Shown: positions 1 through 12,053, counted from the stretch's first letter. The stretch: 64,000 nucleotides of DNA from Erodium maritimum (GCA_963921825.1 OY997592.1:64252336-64316335); one strand, 5' to 3'. Numbers and translations: made by a program. Notes: generated by a model not told the origin, from the sequence alone.

Positions 1-799
1 CAGCAGCCACTTACCTGCTCATTGTAGGTTCTTCCACTGTGACTCCATCTTAGTCACGTCTCAAGTGGGTTAAAGGCGTTCCGCCCAAGTATTGCACGTT
101 TGTTTGGTTGTTGATGTATAAAGCGGTCCCAACACTCTCCTTCCTTGAAAACTTGGGCAGCAGGATATCCTTGAATGCGATGCGGTGTTATTTTTGCAAG
201 GACAACTTCGAAGACCAAGAACACTTATTCCTATATTGTGATTATGCATGGTTTTTATGGTGTATGATCTACTGGTGGTGGAATGTGATTTGGGTAATAC
301 CAAAGGAGGTGGTAGATTGTTTATTTGTGTGGGAAGGTCTGGGTCCAAAGCGTTGGTGGAAGGGTTGGGTTATAATCGGTTATTCGGCCTTGTGAAGCTT
401 AAGGATATGCCGAAACAATGCTACCTATCATGCTAAAGTAGAAACCATTAAAAAGGTATTTGTGAACTTACAACACCATTGTTTCAGTCTTGTGAGGTTG
501 GCCGGTCTATTGGTCCCAGATACTTGGTGGGAGGACTGGTTGCTTTTCCCGGAACGATACTTGGTGGGTGGTCGAATTCCAGTGGTGTCAAGTACTCTCG
601 CTCGCTTGGAGGGACGCTCATATTAGTTGGAAGGCTTGCAGGGCATGCAAGAGTCTTAATTTGGAGCTTTGAGTTGGGTTATTTGTTTTGTTTCCTTTTA
701 TCAGTTTTGTGTCCAATCCCATTGGGTTGATTGGACCCTCTTCTGTATATGAACTCCATATATGAAGATAATAAAATCCTTGCTTATCAAAAAAAAAAA
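1..799 (+). mobile_element. LINE (L1-type) 3' end, zf-RVT region
   Basis: This is the 3' end of a non-LTR retrotransposon that enters from the left edge. The frame at 108-395 encodes the zinc-binding domain found after plant LINE reverse transcriptases (zf-RVT): a C-x2-C pair (CYFCKD), then EDQEHLFLYC and a Trp-rich stretch. The frame breaks near 395, so the coding part is a pseudogene. The element ends with a TTGCTTATC motif and a run of A at about 790-799, the usual end of these LINEs. The 5' part lies outside the window, so its TSD cannot be checked. Confidence 0.75.
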
Positions 800-1229
800 C
801 CCAAACTTGTAAAAAGATATGAAAATAAAAAATTTCAATAATTAGTGATGGAGACTTGTCGTCTATGCATGTTATTCAATAGTCAATGGCTCTTCTCCCT
901 GATGCACTTCAATGTATTATTCTCTCTGATAATGAATAAATGATAATACCCTTTCACTAAAAAAATACTTACTATGTAACTCAATTTTAGAAGAAAAAAA
1001 ATCATTTATACGTCCCATATTTGGGTGTAGTTCGAATAAATTTTTGTAACTACACGTTTGAATTCAATTAGATCAAAAACAATATGCAAGTTTAAACTTG
1101 ACTCGATGTTGATAAAAATGTTTATCGAACAAAAAATACTAAGCAACCCTCGTAACCTTATCGATTATTTTAAAGGTTCCTTCGAACATTGTATGTATAT
1201 TTACTAATTTAATTTTGAGTTCAAATTCA
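800..1229. other. AT-rich spacer
   Basis: This stretch is AT-rich and has no credible reading frame, repeat terminus or RNA gene. It separates two LINE 3' ends of the same orientation. Confidence 0.5.
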
Positions 1230-3393
1230 ATACAGATTTGGAAGATGAACTTCATGTTTTGCTGCATTGCTCAAGAGCTTGGTCAGTCTGGTGTAAGATT
1301 TTGGCTTGGTGTGGGCTTGTTTGGGTTGTGGCTAATTCAGTTAAGAGCATCCACAGTGGACCGGCTGGGAGCCGACTGGGAGCAAAAAGTAGGAGAGAGA
1401 GTCCAAAAAAGAAGAGAGAGAAATTAGTTTAATATTACTGGCTGGGAGTGTTGGTGGGGAGATTACAGCCGGCGCTCACCGCCAGCGTTAAGAGTTTTTT
1501 GTACTTTCTATTTTTTTAATTATTTTTTATTCATTCTATTTTAAAATTCTTTTAAATACAAATTCTTTTTATATAAATTCTTTTCAATACATTCTTTTTA
1601 AAAATTATTTTGTTATATAACTTTTTCTTAATTTTTTTATTTAAATTATTTCTTATATAAATTATTTTTAATAAATTTTTTAAAAAAATCGTTATATAAC
1701 TTTTTTTATATAAATTATTTTTAATACATTTTTTAAAAAATTCTTTTGTTATATAAATTTTTTATATAAATTCTTTGTTATATAAATTCTTTTTAATACA
1801 TTATTTTTAAAAATTATTTTGTTATATAAATTATTTTTTTAATTTCTTATTTTGAGAATATTTTATTCATACCGCCGGCGGGTCCACGTCGACAAAAATT
1901 CATCCACTATAGGCTGCTGGCGTTTCCCGCTGGTGGAGAGACAAAAGATATATTATTTTAATCCTCCTCGTCGGCACTCCCTGCCAGCAGCCGGCTGTAT
2001 GGTTATGGATGCTCTAAGCTCTTATTTTTCATCTTTGGCAAGATTGGTCAGTCCAATTCACTGGATCGAATTGGTTCATATTGTATGTTGGCAATTATGG
2101 CTTGCTAGGAACAATGATATCTTCAATAATGTAACTGCTTCAATTGAGGAGATATTTCAGAATATATTAAATCAATCATATAGTTGGGAATGGGCAAAAT
2201 TCAACAATTATGGCAAATTCTTCTCTCAATTCTTGGATATCATCTCCTAGGTCATGTTATGCTTGGAGAGCTCCCCTGGGGAGACCCTCAGCTCTCCAGT
2301 AATTCTTTTCTAGTCCCCTTTGCCTTTCAGCTCCTTTAGATCAGCCTGAATCCTCATTCCTTAGTTGACGTGGGCTGCAAGCAAGCTGTGTGAATTGTTC
2401 TTCTCTTTTTCTTGTTCTTAGGGGTTTGGTTGGGGTGGTGGTTGGGTTGGGTTGGGTTGGGCTCTTAAGTCGAGGGTATTGTCTTTTTCGGTGAGGTTTC
2501 TTGTTGGTTTCTCCTTGTTTGTTGTTGAGGAGGTTTAGTGTCTTTTATGGGGTTCAGGTTGTGTGTTTTGGCCTTAAGCCTTTGTGCTACTTTGGTTATT
2601 TTGTCCTTGTGTGTGGGATCCTTCTTTTATTTTTGTGGGCTTTTTTTTAGTTTACTTGAGTGTTCTCCTGGCCTGGTTTTAGTCTCTCGCTTTGCAAGTT
2701 TGTGTTTGTTGGTGCAAGCTAGGAGTGTTTGAGAGCTCCTCTAGTGTAGTCGAGTTGTTCTTCTATAAGTTCTGGTCAATGTTCATCTGGGAGGCTCTTG
2801 TTGGTGTTGTGAAATTGTGATCTTGCTGATCTTCTTGGAAGTCGTTTAAAGTTTCATCTAGTCTCTGTGAACAAGGGGTTGTGATGAAAGCATTTCACAG
2901 TGGGTGTGTTCTGGGTTTGTAGCTTAGTTTTGAAGGTTGTTTGTGCTCTATCAGTCAGGTTCATTGACCTTTAATTGGAAAAGGCATGTGTGCTTGGTTT
3001 GGCTACAATACTTCATGGTGATCGGTTTAATTGTAGTTGATGCTTCTTGTTTAGGTTCCTGTTTTCAGTTCAGATAGTTAGTTAACGTTTGGGTGTATGC
3101 GCTTTGGGTGTTTGGTTTTTTAGGTGGCTTTGTGAATTTGGTTAGTTATTTTTGTTGGGGACTCAAGTATGGGCAGTGGGTTTGCAGTTGCGTGGGGTGC
3201 AAGCTAGTGAGTTGTTGTTACTTTTCTAAGACTTTGGGTTGCTTGGGCTTGAAGTAAGTGGGGGTGTGTTGTTTTGTTAGTCGGTGTTGGGTTGTTATTC
3301 TAGTTGTTGGGTTTTCCTTGTGAGTTGGAACTTTTGTAACTCCTCTTTCACTTTAAAAGAGGTTTAATTTAAATTCGCTTTGCTGATAAAAAC
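1230..3393 (+). mobile_element. 5'-truncated LINE 3' end, split by a MITE
   Basis: The region begins inside a zf-RVT domain (DELHVLLHCSRAW, 1238-1344). It resumes after the inserted element at 1345-2014 with ALSSYFSSLARLV and the typical WQLWLARNNDIF motif (2018-2250). A stop follows, then a T/G-rich 3' UTR of about 1.1 kb that ends in a TTTGCTGATAAAAA tail near 3390. Removing the MITE and one copy of its TAA duplication rejoins the protein in frame, which supports both calls. The left boundary is approximate and no LINE TSD was found. Confidence 0.7.
1345..2014. mobile_element. Tourist-like (PIF/Harbinger) MITE, 670 bp
   Basis: The left end reads GAGCATCCACAGTGG and the right end is the inverted GAGCATCCATAACC. 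TAA lies immediately outside both ends (1342-1344 and 2015-2017), the 3-bp TSD of PIF/Harbinger elements. The inverted similarity continues inward (CCGGCTGGGAGCCG against CAGCCGGCTGCTGG). The interior is very AT-rich with many TTATATAAATT motifs and no coding capacity. It interrupts a LINE zf-RVT domain, so it is younger than that LINE. Similar GAGCA-type ends occur at 32258, 57933 and 62799. Confidence 0.85.
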
Positions 3394-3523
3394 AAATCAA
3401 TCTAACTTGGCTTCTTCAAAAAAAATCTAATTTGGCTACAATGAGTCTAAATCTAATAACAAATTGATCTGAATAATTTGTTGTAGATTCAACTCTTTGC
3501 CATTCTTGTTGAAGGTTATGCGA

Positions 3524-4720
3524 TATTTTTTTTATCAGCAAAACATTATGTAAAACCTGCTCTTTGAAATAAAGAGCAGGGGATGAAGAAGATGAACAGC
3601 CTCGAGCCTTCCACTCTAATAGGAAGCTCAAACTACCGAACCTCAACAGCATGAGGCTTACATGAACCAGATGAACCACCATAGATCAACCCAACAAGGG
3701 CGTACATGAAAGGGAAAAAAAATTGATCTAAACATCAAGGTTTTCCCACCATTAAGCTCAAGAAAATACAGGTCTTGCAAACCTAAATATACCCAACATT
3801 AAGCCCGAAAAAGAACAGTAGCACCAACTTCCGAATCTCCTCAGCCCTAACCAAACCTGGCCTAAAATCAATCCCAGCTCAAACAACCAGAATTCCTCCG
3901 AACCCAGCTCTTGTTAATACCGGCGGCCAACACCGCGACGACAGAGTCATTCCGGCGGTACCCACCGGAACCCACTGATCCAACCACAGGAACCAAAGGT
4001 CTTTCGAAGGCTTATTAGCCTATAGACTCGCCGGCGGCCAACACCGAAACCCGACGAGCCCGAGCCACAACGTGGTCGGGATTCGAATCGACCTAACCAC
4101 GAGTGGAAGGACAGGGAAGGGAGAGAAAAAACAGACTTAGAGAGGGGAGAAGAGACTTACCAACCTCCAAAACTAAGAGGAGCAAAGCCAGAAGCCGCAT
4201 AGCTCGAAGAAGCCAGATCTGTAAACGACGGCACCAAGAAAAAACCACCGTCATCAACAACCACTGAGAAAGCCCCGCGACGATCCTTGAGCTGGAAACG
4301 CGTCCCACCTCCGGAGCCAAACAGAATTGTCGGGATTTTAAGAAAGAGGTCCTCCTCTACGACTACGAGAGGGCCACCGCCAAGATAGCAAACTATCCTC
4401 ACCGTAAGCGGTGGGGAATGTTGTCCCACGGTCGGATCTGAGCCCTACTGCCACCAGCACGCACCGGGGAGGAAAGGGCGAGGGAGAGCAGCGACGAAGA
4501 AAAAGAAAGGGAAGTAAAGGCGAATCTGGTGGATCGAGGCTTTAGAGCGAAGAGGGGGAAAGAGGAAACCCCCGCCGACAAGCTCGAAGATCGAGAGAGA
4601 CCTTGCACATCACCGGATGAGGCCAGCGAAAAACGACAGCGAGATGGAAAAGAAAGGTTTAGGGGAATCACAAAATATAATCGAGACGGAATATTCACAT
4701 TTAGCCACAATTTCAATGAA
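3524..4720 (-). mobile_element. LINE-derived retroposon, minus strand, no RT
   Basis: Read on the minus strand, the 3' end is TTTTGCTGATAAAAAAAA at 3524-3540, the same tail as the plus-strand elements ending at 3390 and 15265. The 5' half (about 4100-4720) is purine-rich on the plus strand and codes only for low-complexity Ser/Leu-rich frames, like a plant LINE 5' UTR. Two copies of a GGCGGCCAACACCG motif (about 3923 and 4031) recur in other minus-strand retroposons here. No endonuclease or RT sequence was seen. The 5' boundary is uncertain and no TSD was found. Confidence 0.5.
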
Positions 4721-4734
4721 CTGGATTGGAATGT

Positions 4735-4997
4735 TTTGTCATAGCATTTAATAATTAATTATAACTAAATACAATATTTATATTATTTCATGGATATACA
4801 TAAGACTTTCAAACATTAAAATGTGTTTTTTTCTTCAAAACATATATGAAAACTGAAAAGTATTAAAAATAATATACAGGTGGCAGTAAGTGGAAGCAAT
4901 TATAAAAGACGCCAGTGGATCAGAAAAGAAATGACGTGTACACAGTACATGGGAATGACTGTTGATTTCCCCCCAAACAATGTCGAGTTCTACCAGC
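4735..4997. other. AT-rich spacer
   Basis: This short AT-rich interval between two mobile elements shows no recognisable gene or repeat end. Confidence 0.4.
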
Positions 4998-5142
4998 CAG
5001 GGCCGGCCCTTTAAATATGCTGGTCTTAGGCAAAATTATAAACATGGACCTTTTTAACAAATAAAAAAAAGGGCATTTCGATAAATTTTATTTATATAAC
5101 AATAAAGATATATTTAATCGGAGGGGTCATAATAGGTCTTAT
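4998..5142 (+). mobile_element. hAT-type terminal fragment
   Basis: The sequence starts with CAGGGCCGGCCCT, a known terminal inverted repeat of plant hAT elements. It is followed by the usual degenerate continuation of such ends (a TTAGGCAAAATTATAAA-like stretch and ATGGACCTTT). The opposite end and any 8-bp duplication were not found, so this is one end of a truncated or interrupted element. The right boundary is set by the next element. Confidence 0.6.
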
Positions 5143-6090
5143 TTGAGGGATAGTGGGCCTTCAGGTCGGCCTGGGAAGATTGGAGATAATGGGCTCGGGC
5201 TGAACATTGAGCTGGTGCGGGTCAAGGGAGGCGGGCCCAGGATGGACTGGGTCAGAGAGCTGGGCCATGGGCCAACTGGACCGAGGGGATCGGACCATGG
5301 AGGGAAACGGGCCGACAGACTCGTTGGGCTCGGGGCTTCTGATGGTCGGGCTAGGCTGAGTCAGGAGTTGGGCCCAGGTGGTGTTGGGCTCGGGGCGGGC
5401 TGGTGCGATAATCCAAGGCTTGATCTAGGCCCAATGGGAGTCGGGCCGGTGTTGGAACGGGTTAGAGAGTCGAGTCGGGACGAGGGACAAAAAGCGGGGC
5501 TGGATCGGAGCACGGAAGTCGGACCTGATTCGGGCCCAATTGGGCATGCGGACGGGTCGGGTCAGGTTCTGGACGGGCCATCTGGGCTCCACAACGGGGC
5601 GTCATTTGTAGTGGCGAGGGGCTTAGTGCACCCTCACCTCGCGGAATGAGTCTGAAGTGGTCCAGGGGGAGGGTAGTCGGTTATACCTCCCCCCTGGACA
5701 TAGGATGACAATGGTACCATCAAGAATCGACTCAAGGTTCCCCTACCAGCTCAAGGGTCAGCAATCCCGCGCTTAGAAGCTCTACCTCTATCACTCAGGA
5801 GAGGATGGTGCACGCTGACAACCTGGGGGATACTCAGTCCACCATTATGAGAAGCTAAAACGGAACTGCTCGATCGTTGAAAACTCGTTTAGAGTCGCTA
5901 CATCGGTGAGCTTAGGACGTTGTCGGAGTACTACCTTCCGAACAACAAAGGATTCTACAAGAGCATGTTTACTCTTTACACAACTTTATGTTTTTATCGT
6001 AATTTCAATTTCTGTCTTGATATGTTTGCTTGTTGTAAACATTATATTGCTATAATATCCATCGTTACTTCTCAAAACAAAAATTAATTT
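5143..6090 (+). mobile_element. LINE derivative: ORF1 C-terminal region plus linker
   Basis: An open frame at 5143-5649 (168 codons) is G-rich and Gly/Arg-rich. It ends in a Val-Ala-Arg-Gly-Leu...His-Pro-His-Leu-Ala-Glu segment that matches the end of the frame at 35455-35838 (GGLKHPRLKE). After both stop codons comes a shared non-coding module (here about 5650-5832). Its core, GTCAGCAATCCCGCG, also occurs at 35943 and inverted at 62667-62786. In LINEs of this type the module would be the ORF1-ORF2 linker. The sequence then runs into AT-rich DNA with no endonuclease or RT, and ends around a CTTCTCAAAACAAAAA tail near 6085. No TSD was identified. Confidence 0.5.
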
Positions 6091-6680
6091 AAGTACATAT
6101 AAATATTAGTACAATAATTCATCAACATATATCGAAAACAAAAAATTACATCCCTACATACTCTATATAATTTAAAATACCTTTACTAATTTTGTCCTCA
6201 ACGATTTTTCTTTTCAATCTCATCTTTTTTTCTTTATCGAATATTGTTCGGTTTCTCCCTTGTGTAGACCTTTATTCATCAATAATAACACTTTGAAATT
6301 TCTTTTCGTTACTCTCATAAACACACATCTTTATTCAGAAGAACTGACATCGCAGGTTCCTTAGATTTTTGTATTCGTTATTGTGTTTATTTGTTTTTTC
6401 TTCTTGTCTACGATACAAAGTAGATTATGTTTACAAGTTTAAGAGCGCCGATATACCTACGAGTCACAGACTATAATCTAGAACCTAGGGCATGATCCTG
6501 AATAAATTATTATATGTTAAAACAATTACATTGAATAAAAAAACTAATATCTCCTCATTTGAAAAAAAACTCTTAGTAATTTATTTCGTTCTAAAATCTC
6601 AAGAAAAATAAGAAAAGAAATAAAGATGCGTGCATTAAATCATATTATTGATTGTTAAAGTTTTTTTCTTAAATATTTTT
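6091..6680. other. AT-rich spacer
   Basis: This interval is AT-rich with no credible coding region. It precedes the poly-T start of a minus-strand LINE. Confidence 0.4.
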
Positions 6681-6684
6681 TTTC

Positions 6685-8351
6685 AGCGAAAGTTGCAATA
6701 TTATTAATCAAAAGCCAATTACATTATTGTACGTCGAGGAACAGGCTCCCCAACCACGATGAAAAGGACAGATTGGATGAAAAATGGTTCTTTAATCTGT
6801 GTAGTATCATAACCTTCACAAGCGGTATTTTGATGTCGCATGGGCAAACATAGAATACGAAGAGGGGGAAAGGGGTATCGGGGATCGCGAGGGACCTCAA
6901 TAGTAATGGTGATGGTGGGAGGCAAAACATCGTCTTGGTACCCCTCCTTGGGCCAGTCCCCCGATGCTCATCTGGCATCTCATTCCTCCTGGCGGGGTTG
7001 CTTTCCCACCCTGACTTGATCCTCCCAAGGATCTCCAGCTGCTAATCTCTTGAGCGTTCCAGTACTCTCTCCAACTCCAGTAGGACCAAGAAGCCTGACA
7101 GCCTTTGCTCCCGAGTCCTCAAAAGCTCCCCTACTCATATGTCTAGAGGGTGGTGGAAGGGGCACCAATGCCGAGATAATTGGGGACTGGCAAGGGCAAC
7201 TCTGGTAGGACCCTGAGGCCCCAGACCAGAAGGCATGAAGGTTCGAGGGGGGCTTATTCAGAGCCAAGGGGCCTTTCGGGATGAATCCCAATGGAGCAAA
7301 CGAACGGTCACTTTCCCCCAATCCGTTGTATAAGATTTGACCTGCTTCTCTCTCTGATACTCCAGCAAGGAGGAGTCAAACCTCGGGGACCTTTGACCGC
7401 CCACTTACATTCCTTTAAGACATGTCCGAGTCGGCCACAATTGTAGAAGAAGCTCGGAAGCTTTGAGTAGGTGAGTTCCACATGGATCGGCTCAGGAACT
7501 CTTTAAACCGAAAGACTAGTCCCCTACGCAGTGGCCTCTAAAGGAGGTGCCAGAATCGGACTTTTATAGTGCCGCCCCAACATATGCCCCACGAGTCACA
7601 TGACACATCCACACACACTCCCAACTTGTCCTCGATGTAAGTACCCATTTCTCGCATCCGTACCAGAGGCAGTAGACCCCTTGCATGTGCCCACAATTGC
7701 ACTCGGTTGAGAATTGGCATCTCCCGAGCACACGGATCCAAGTCAACTAACAACAGGGCTCGTCCATCAAAGCACCAAGGTTCGTTGCCTCGGACCCATG
7801 ACCAAGACTCAAGGGACTGGAAGTAGAATCCAAACAGCCTCGGCCCTAGGTCTTTGACCACGAGACCCTCATCAGCCTTCCCTCACGCGTTGGTAATGAT
7901 ATGCATGAGGGTCTCCTTGCGGGGAGTCTTTGGGGACAACAACCTCCCCAACATCCCCAATTGTCTGCGGGAAATGGTCGTCGATGTCGTCCGAGAGGAC
8001 GAAACCACCACTTCGACCTCTTCGTCCTCTTTCAAAGAGCATGATGATAACTCGTTCTGAAGACCCGCAGGGAAGCTTGAAGACCGGAGACCAAGTCGGC
8101 CGGAGCAAATTCCTCCGTATCCAAATGCCTCGACCGGTCTTGTGGCATCCCTTCCGAAGTAGTGAAACACGCCGGGATGATCGGGTTCCTGGCTGATCGG
8201 GAAGGCAGCGCCCTGACCCCAAAGCCATCACTGTCGTCATTGGAAGCTACTCCATGGGTGCCTTCCCCTTCGCCTGGTCTCGCTGTAGCGGCGGTACCCT
8301 ACTAGGGCTAGAGCCCGAGGCACCAACGACAATAGTCACTACCTTAGCCCA
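6685..8351 (-). mobile_element. LINE ORF1 (DUF4283 and CCHC) remnant, minus strand
   Basis: On the minus strand, frames at 7861-7538 show a DUF4283 domain (GNEPWCFDGRALLLVDLD, then VQLWAHARGLLPL). Near 7440-7380 a zinc knuckle follows (CGRLGHVLKEC), matching the zf-CCHC_4 of plant LINE ORF1 proteins. A Ser/Asp-rich N-terminal part lies at 8240-7872. The reading frame is broken several times. The 3' end (6685-6980) goes straight from ORF1 into a short UTR and poly-T tract, so ORF2 is missing. The 5' end abuts the gypsy LTR at 8352. This ORF1 differs in type from the RRM-bearing ORF1 at 60351-61676. Confidence 0.65.
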
Positions 8352-11300
8352 TGTCACGCCCCAAATCCGGTTTTGACCGAACTCGAGACATGAACTAAAA
8401 TAAAATAAAAACAATAATAAAAGTAAATTTGAATAACATAAATCTCCGAATAGTTCATAATTAAAAACCGATGATACGAGTCAACGCTCAAATCCAAATA
8501 AATGAAAACGCAGTTTAGTTCATAAACACAAAGTACGCCTCTACTACAAGATAAACCCTTGGACTCTCGATGAGCTCCCGAGCTCTGAGTCGTCCTCTAA
8601 ACCGACTCACCATCGAAACTTGTAAAACAGTAAAAACAGAAGGGTGAGCTTACGCTCAGCAGGAAAAAGTAGTAACGGGAGAGGTCTTCTGCTCCGTCGC
8701 CCTAATTACTCGATTCATAACACTTATTAATAAACGACACAATAACAGAAACAACAGGAACGCAACAATATCGATAATAGATTCGAGATAAAGAACCCTA
8801 TAAACAGTAGGACATTCTTCTACGACCTCGACTACAAACGTCACCCAAACCGACATCATACGGACATAAGAAACGGACACCGGGCGGTTCTCAACAGCCA
8901 ATCCTGCACAACTCATACCAGATACCATATAGTCATACAGTTCGTTGTCGAACACCCATAACGTCAACACTCAAGTCACACAAGAATCACATAACAGTCA
9001 TAAGTAACCACAGCGTACCAAACTAGTCAACACATACAGTAAATCATTAGCAACCACACATACAACAAGTGTCCAATATTACGCCGGTTCACACAGCACG
9101 GCTCAACCACATCGTACCGGAATACACCCTCGGTCTAGATGTCTTCCCGGAACACACAACATCGGGGTGAAACAATATACCGGAAACGCACATCAGTCTT
9201 CCCGGAAACGCACATCGGGGTAAACAATATACCGGAAACGCACATCGGTCTTCCCAGAAACGCACATCGGGGTAAACAACCAATACACCATACCGGAAAC
9301 GCACATCGGCCTAGGTGTCTTCCTAGAAACACACCTTGGGGCAAACAAACAACAATGCATCACACACATACCGGACCGGAACACACCTCGGTCGGGTATC
9401 TTCCCGTCGCACGGGGTACAAGTCACATCGCACAATATCATATCAAACAAGTTCATCGAACTTATCATACCATCAAGCTTACCGACACAACTTACCAAGA
9501 GCACCACATCGGTCTATCATTCACCTGATCATCTTACAAGACAACAATTTGTATCACATACAACACATTTATTCACCCAGTCATAACACGAAATAACCTT
9601 TCACAGCACACTCATCACATTCATTCAACCAACCATATCACGATTCATAGCATACCTCGATTTTTAAAGTAAACAAGAATATAATATACATTGATATTTA
9701 AGGACTATGAACTACAATCAATCACAACCAACACATAATCCTAAGGCCCGACATGGCCACATGTGATTCTACAGCACGACAATTCCCATAATTGAAAGCG
9801 GTTATTCTAGTTAATCACATCCTATATGCAAGCTAAGACTTTACCGGTTATTAACGTCCTATATGCATACTATTAGCATTCTTTAATTAAAAACGGTTAT
9901 TACTACTCTTCCCTACCTCAAATGTTCCCCAAACGCTTAGTCACGAAAGCCGTCTAGTAGTCTCCTCCTCCGAGCTCGGGTCCAACGTCTAAGATCACAA
10001 GCAATACAAGAATTAATGCTAATTCAAGTGTGGATTAAAGAGCGAAATACCCAAACTAATCTCAATTCCTCAACTTGTCAAAATGGCCCCAGAAGGCCCA
10101 TTTTGCCCGGAATCGGGAAAACGTCCCTCGGGACCCCGAAATTTTCCCTTTTCGTGTCTATCAATCATAATTAATTTACTTGTTCCAACGTACTCGACGG
10201 AATTAAATTCCGAGGTCCGAGCGTTCTAAATTTGCATTTAAAGTTTCTAAACGTTTTTCCCGAAATTTCATGAATCACAACCATAATTCGTTCCGGGTGT
10301 GAAAACATCGTCCCGGGGTTCACCCACGACCGTTCAATTTATGAAACCACCAAAACCCGGCCATATGGGCCCCACGGCCACACATGGCCGTGGGTGGCCG
10401 GACCGGACCGGCCGGTCACGGTCCAAGTGAGGCCGACCATGGCCGGTCACGGTTCTAAGGGTGGCCGACCATGGCCGGTCATCCCCTCCTCCGGTTGTCG
10501 GATTCCGGCGACCGACCGGAGTTCCGGTGAACCTCTGGTCGCCGGAAAAATAATTATTTTCTCCCAAAAGCTCCTAACTAGTTCTAGATTCTCCCTAACA
10601 CCATTGTTAAGCTTAAAACCTTCCAAAAACCACCTTAAACACTCCAAAGTTTCAAGACCCAAGGTGGGTAGTTGATTTCTATCATCAAACTCTACTTTCT
10701 CAACATAAATAACCGATTAAATCAACAAGACCTCAAAACTCATCAATCCCAACTAGTTCCAAGCCTTTTCTAGAAAACCCATAAACCCAAACTTCATAAA
10801 AATGAATTTGGTTTGAAGATTTAATGGAGAATAGAAGAAGGAAGTGGTGTTTTTGAGGTGTTTTGAGGTAGGTTCAAGCCAAAGTTTCTCCCTTTTTTCT
10901 TGCTTCTTCTTCAAGCTTCGATGGAGTCTCCAACTTCTCTCTATGGGGTTCGGCCAAGGTGTGAATAATGCTGAAACTGTTGCCCCATGTGATCTTATCC
11001 TCAAAGTGGAAAAGTCTATTTCGTCCTTTAGCCACTCTCTCTCTCCTTTGTCCATGTGTGGGGACCAATTGGTCTTTTAACCCATTTTTCTCCCCCTCCA
11101 AGCTAACATGGACATGTGTCCATGTGGGGACCACTCCTACCCAAAATATCTCAGCTCATATTATTTTTATTCGTTAATACTCCAAAATCGACCTAGTTTG
11201 ACCTGGGTTTGACTTTTTCACAAAATATGTCATTTGAAAGGAAATGACTTAACTAAGCTAACCGTAATGACGGCTAAGCTTTTTGGGTCCCGGAAAGGTC

Positions 11301-11401
11301 CCAAATGACTCTCGGAGTCTTCGGTTGACTTTTCCGGCGGAAAGTCCACTTTCGCCAAAAATCACTGGTTCGACCGGGATCGACCCGGGGCGGTTCTTAC
11401 A
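8352..11401 (-). mobile_element. Ty3/gypsy 3' LTR, about 3.05 kb, minus strand
   Basis: On the minus strand the LTR begins TGTAAGAACCGCCCCGG at 11401 and ends GGGGCGTGACA at 8352, with the expected TG...CA termini. A polypurine tract lies directly upstream of its start (11402-11418). It shares blocks with the solo LTR at 28577-31421, for example CACGCCCCAAATCCG at the low end, the TAATCCTAAGG...CGACATGGCC block near 9739/29816, and ATTGAAAGCGG near 9790/29872. The two copies are clearly diverged. No reading frame inside looks genuine. Confidence 0.75.
9138..9420. repeat. Short tandem repeats within the gypsy LTR
   Basis: The motif CCGGAAACGCACATCGG recurs at least five times with small changes, linked by GTCTTCC and GGTAAACAA spacers. 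The solo LTR at 28577-31421 has a similar but diverged block (about 29340-29560, GTCACGTAGACTCGGGG units), so repeated arrays are typical of this LTR family. Confidence 0.8.
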
Positions 11402-11418
11402 ATCTACCCCCTTTAAAA
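11402..11418 (-). other. Polypurine tract of the gypsy element
   Basis: On the minus strand TTTTAAAGGGGGTAGAT sits directly before the LTR start TGTAAGAACC. This is the position and composition of the plus-strand primer used in reverse transcription. Confidence 0.75.
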
Positions 11419-11630
11419 CAATTTCGTCCTCGAAATTTAAAACGAACGTAACTCACTTAACCATACCTCATTTGATCACACTACTTACCCAAACGCCACT
11501 CTTAACGGGTGAAAACAGTCCTGCTCAACAAATTACAATTTCTCCATGTTTCACTCCGACCATGTCTCAAAGAATTACCGAGTAAAGACACCCAGTCTAT
11601 TATTACCAAAACACACTGGAACACATAGTG

Positions 11631-11752
11631 TCGGTCTAGGTATCCTATACCGGAATCCTCCATCGGTATAGATATCGTACCGCCACGCACAACATCGGTC
11701 TAGATATCCTATATCGGAATCCTCCGTCGGTATAGGTATCATACCAGAACAT
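11631..11752. repeat. Tandem duplication, 64-bp period
   Basis: A unit starting TCGGTCTAGGTATCCTATA at 11631 is repeated at 11695 with a few substitutions. It lies in the 3' untranslated part of the gypsy internal region. Confidence 0.8.
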
Positions 11753-11957
11753 TTCTCAAATCGAACCTAATACGGAACCAACACACAGACAATTCTCCTC
11801 GACTGCTCACTTAGTAACCGTTACTCGGACAATTCACACCGGAACTCAAACACGGTTAACTCATGACCAACCATACCCAAATATACAAGAAAGTAACACA
11901 CAAATGCATTCATCAAGACATTGGATCTCATACTCACTACACGATTTGGAACAACAA

Positions 11958-12053
11958 CACATTTTACCAACACCCATTTGGAAGGCAGGCGCACCTCAAC
12001 AAGGAACAATAGCACATTTTACTGACGCCTAGTCGGAAGGCAGGCGCACCTCG
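11958..12053. repeat. Tandem duplication, 55-bp period
   Basis: A unit beginning CACATTTTAC and containing GGAAGGCAGGCGCACCTC occurs at 11958 and again at 12013. It also lies in the gypsy 3' untranslated region. Confidence 0.75.

Noticed and set aside
9138..9420. CRISPR-like spaced repeats
   Set aside because: The repeats are degenerate, the spacers are not unique, and they lie inside a plant LTR. They are ordinary tandem repeats.
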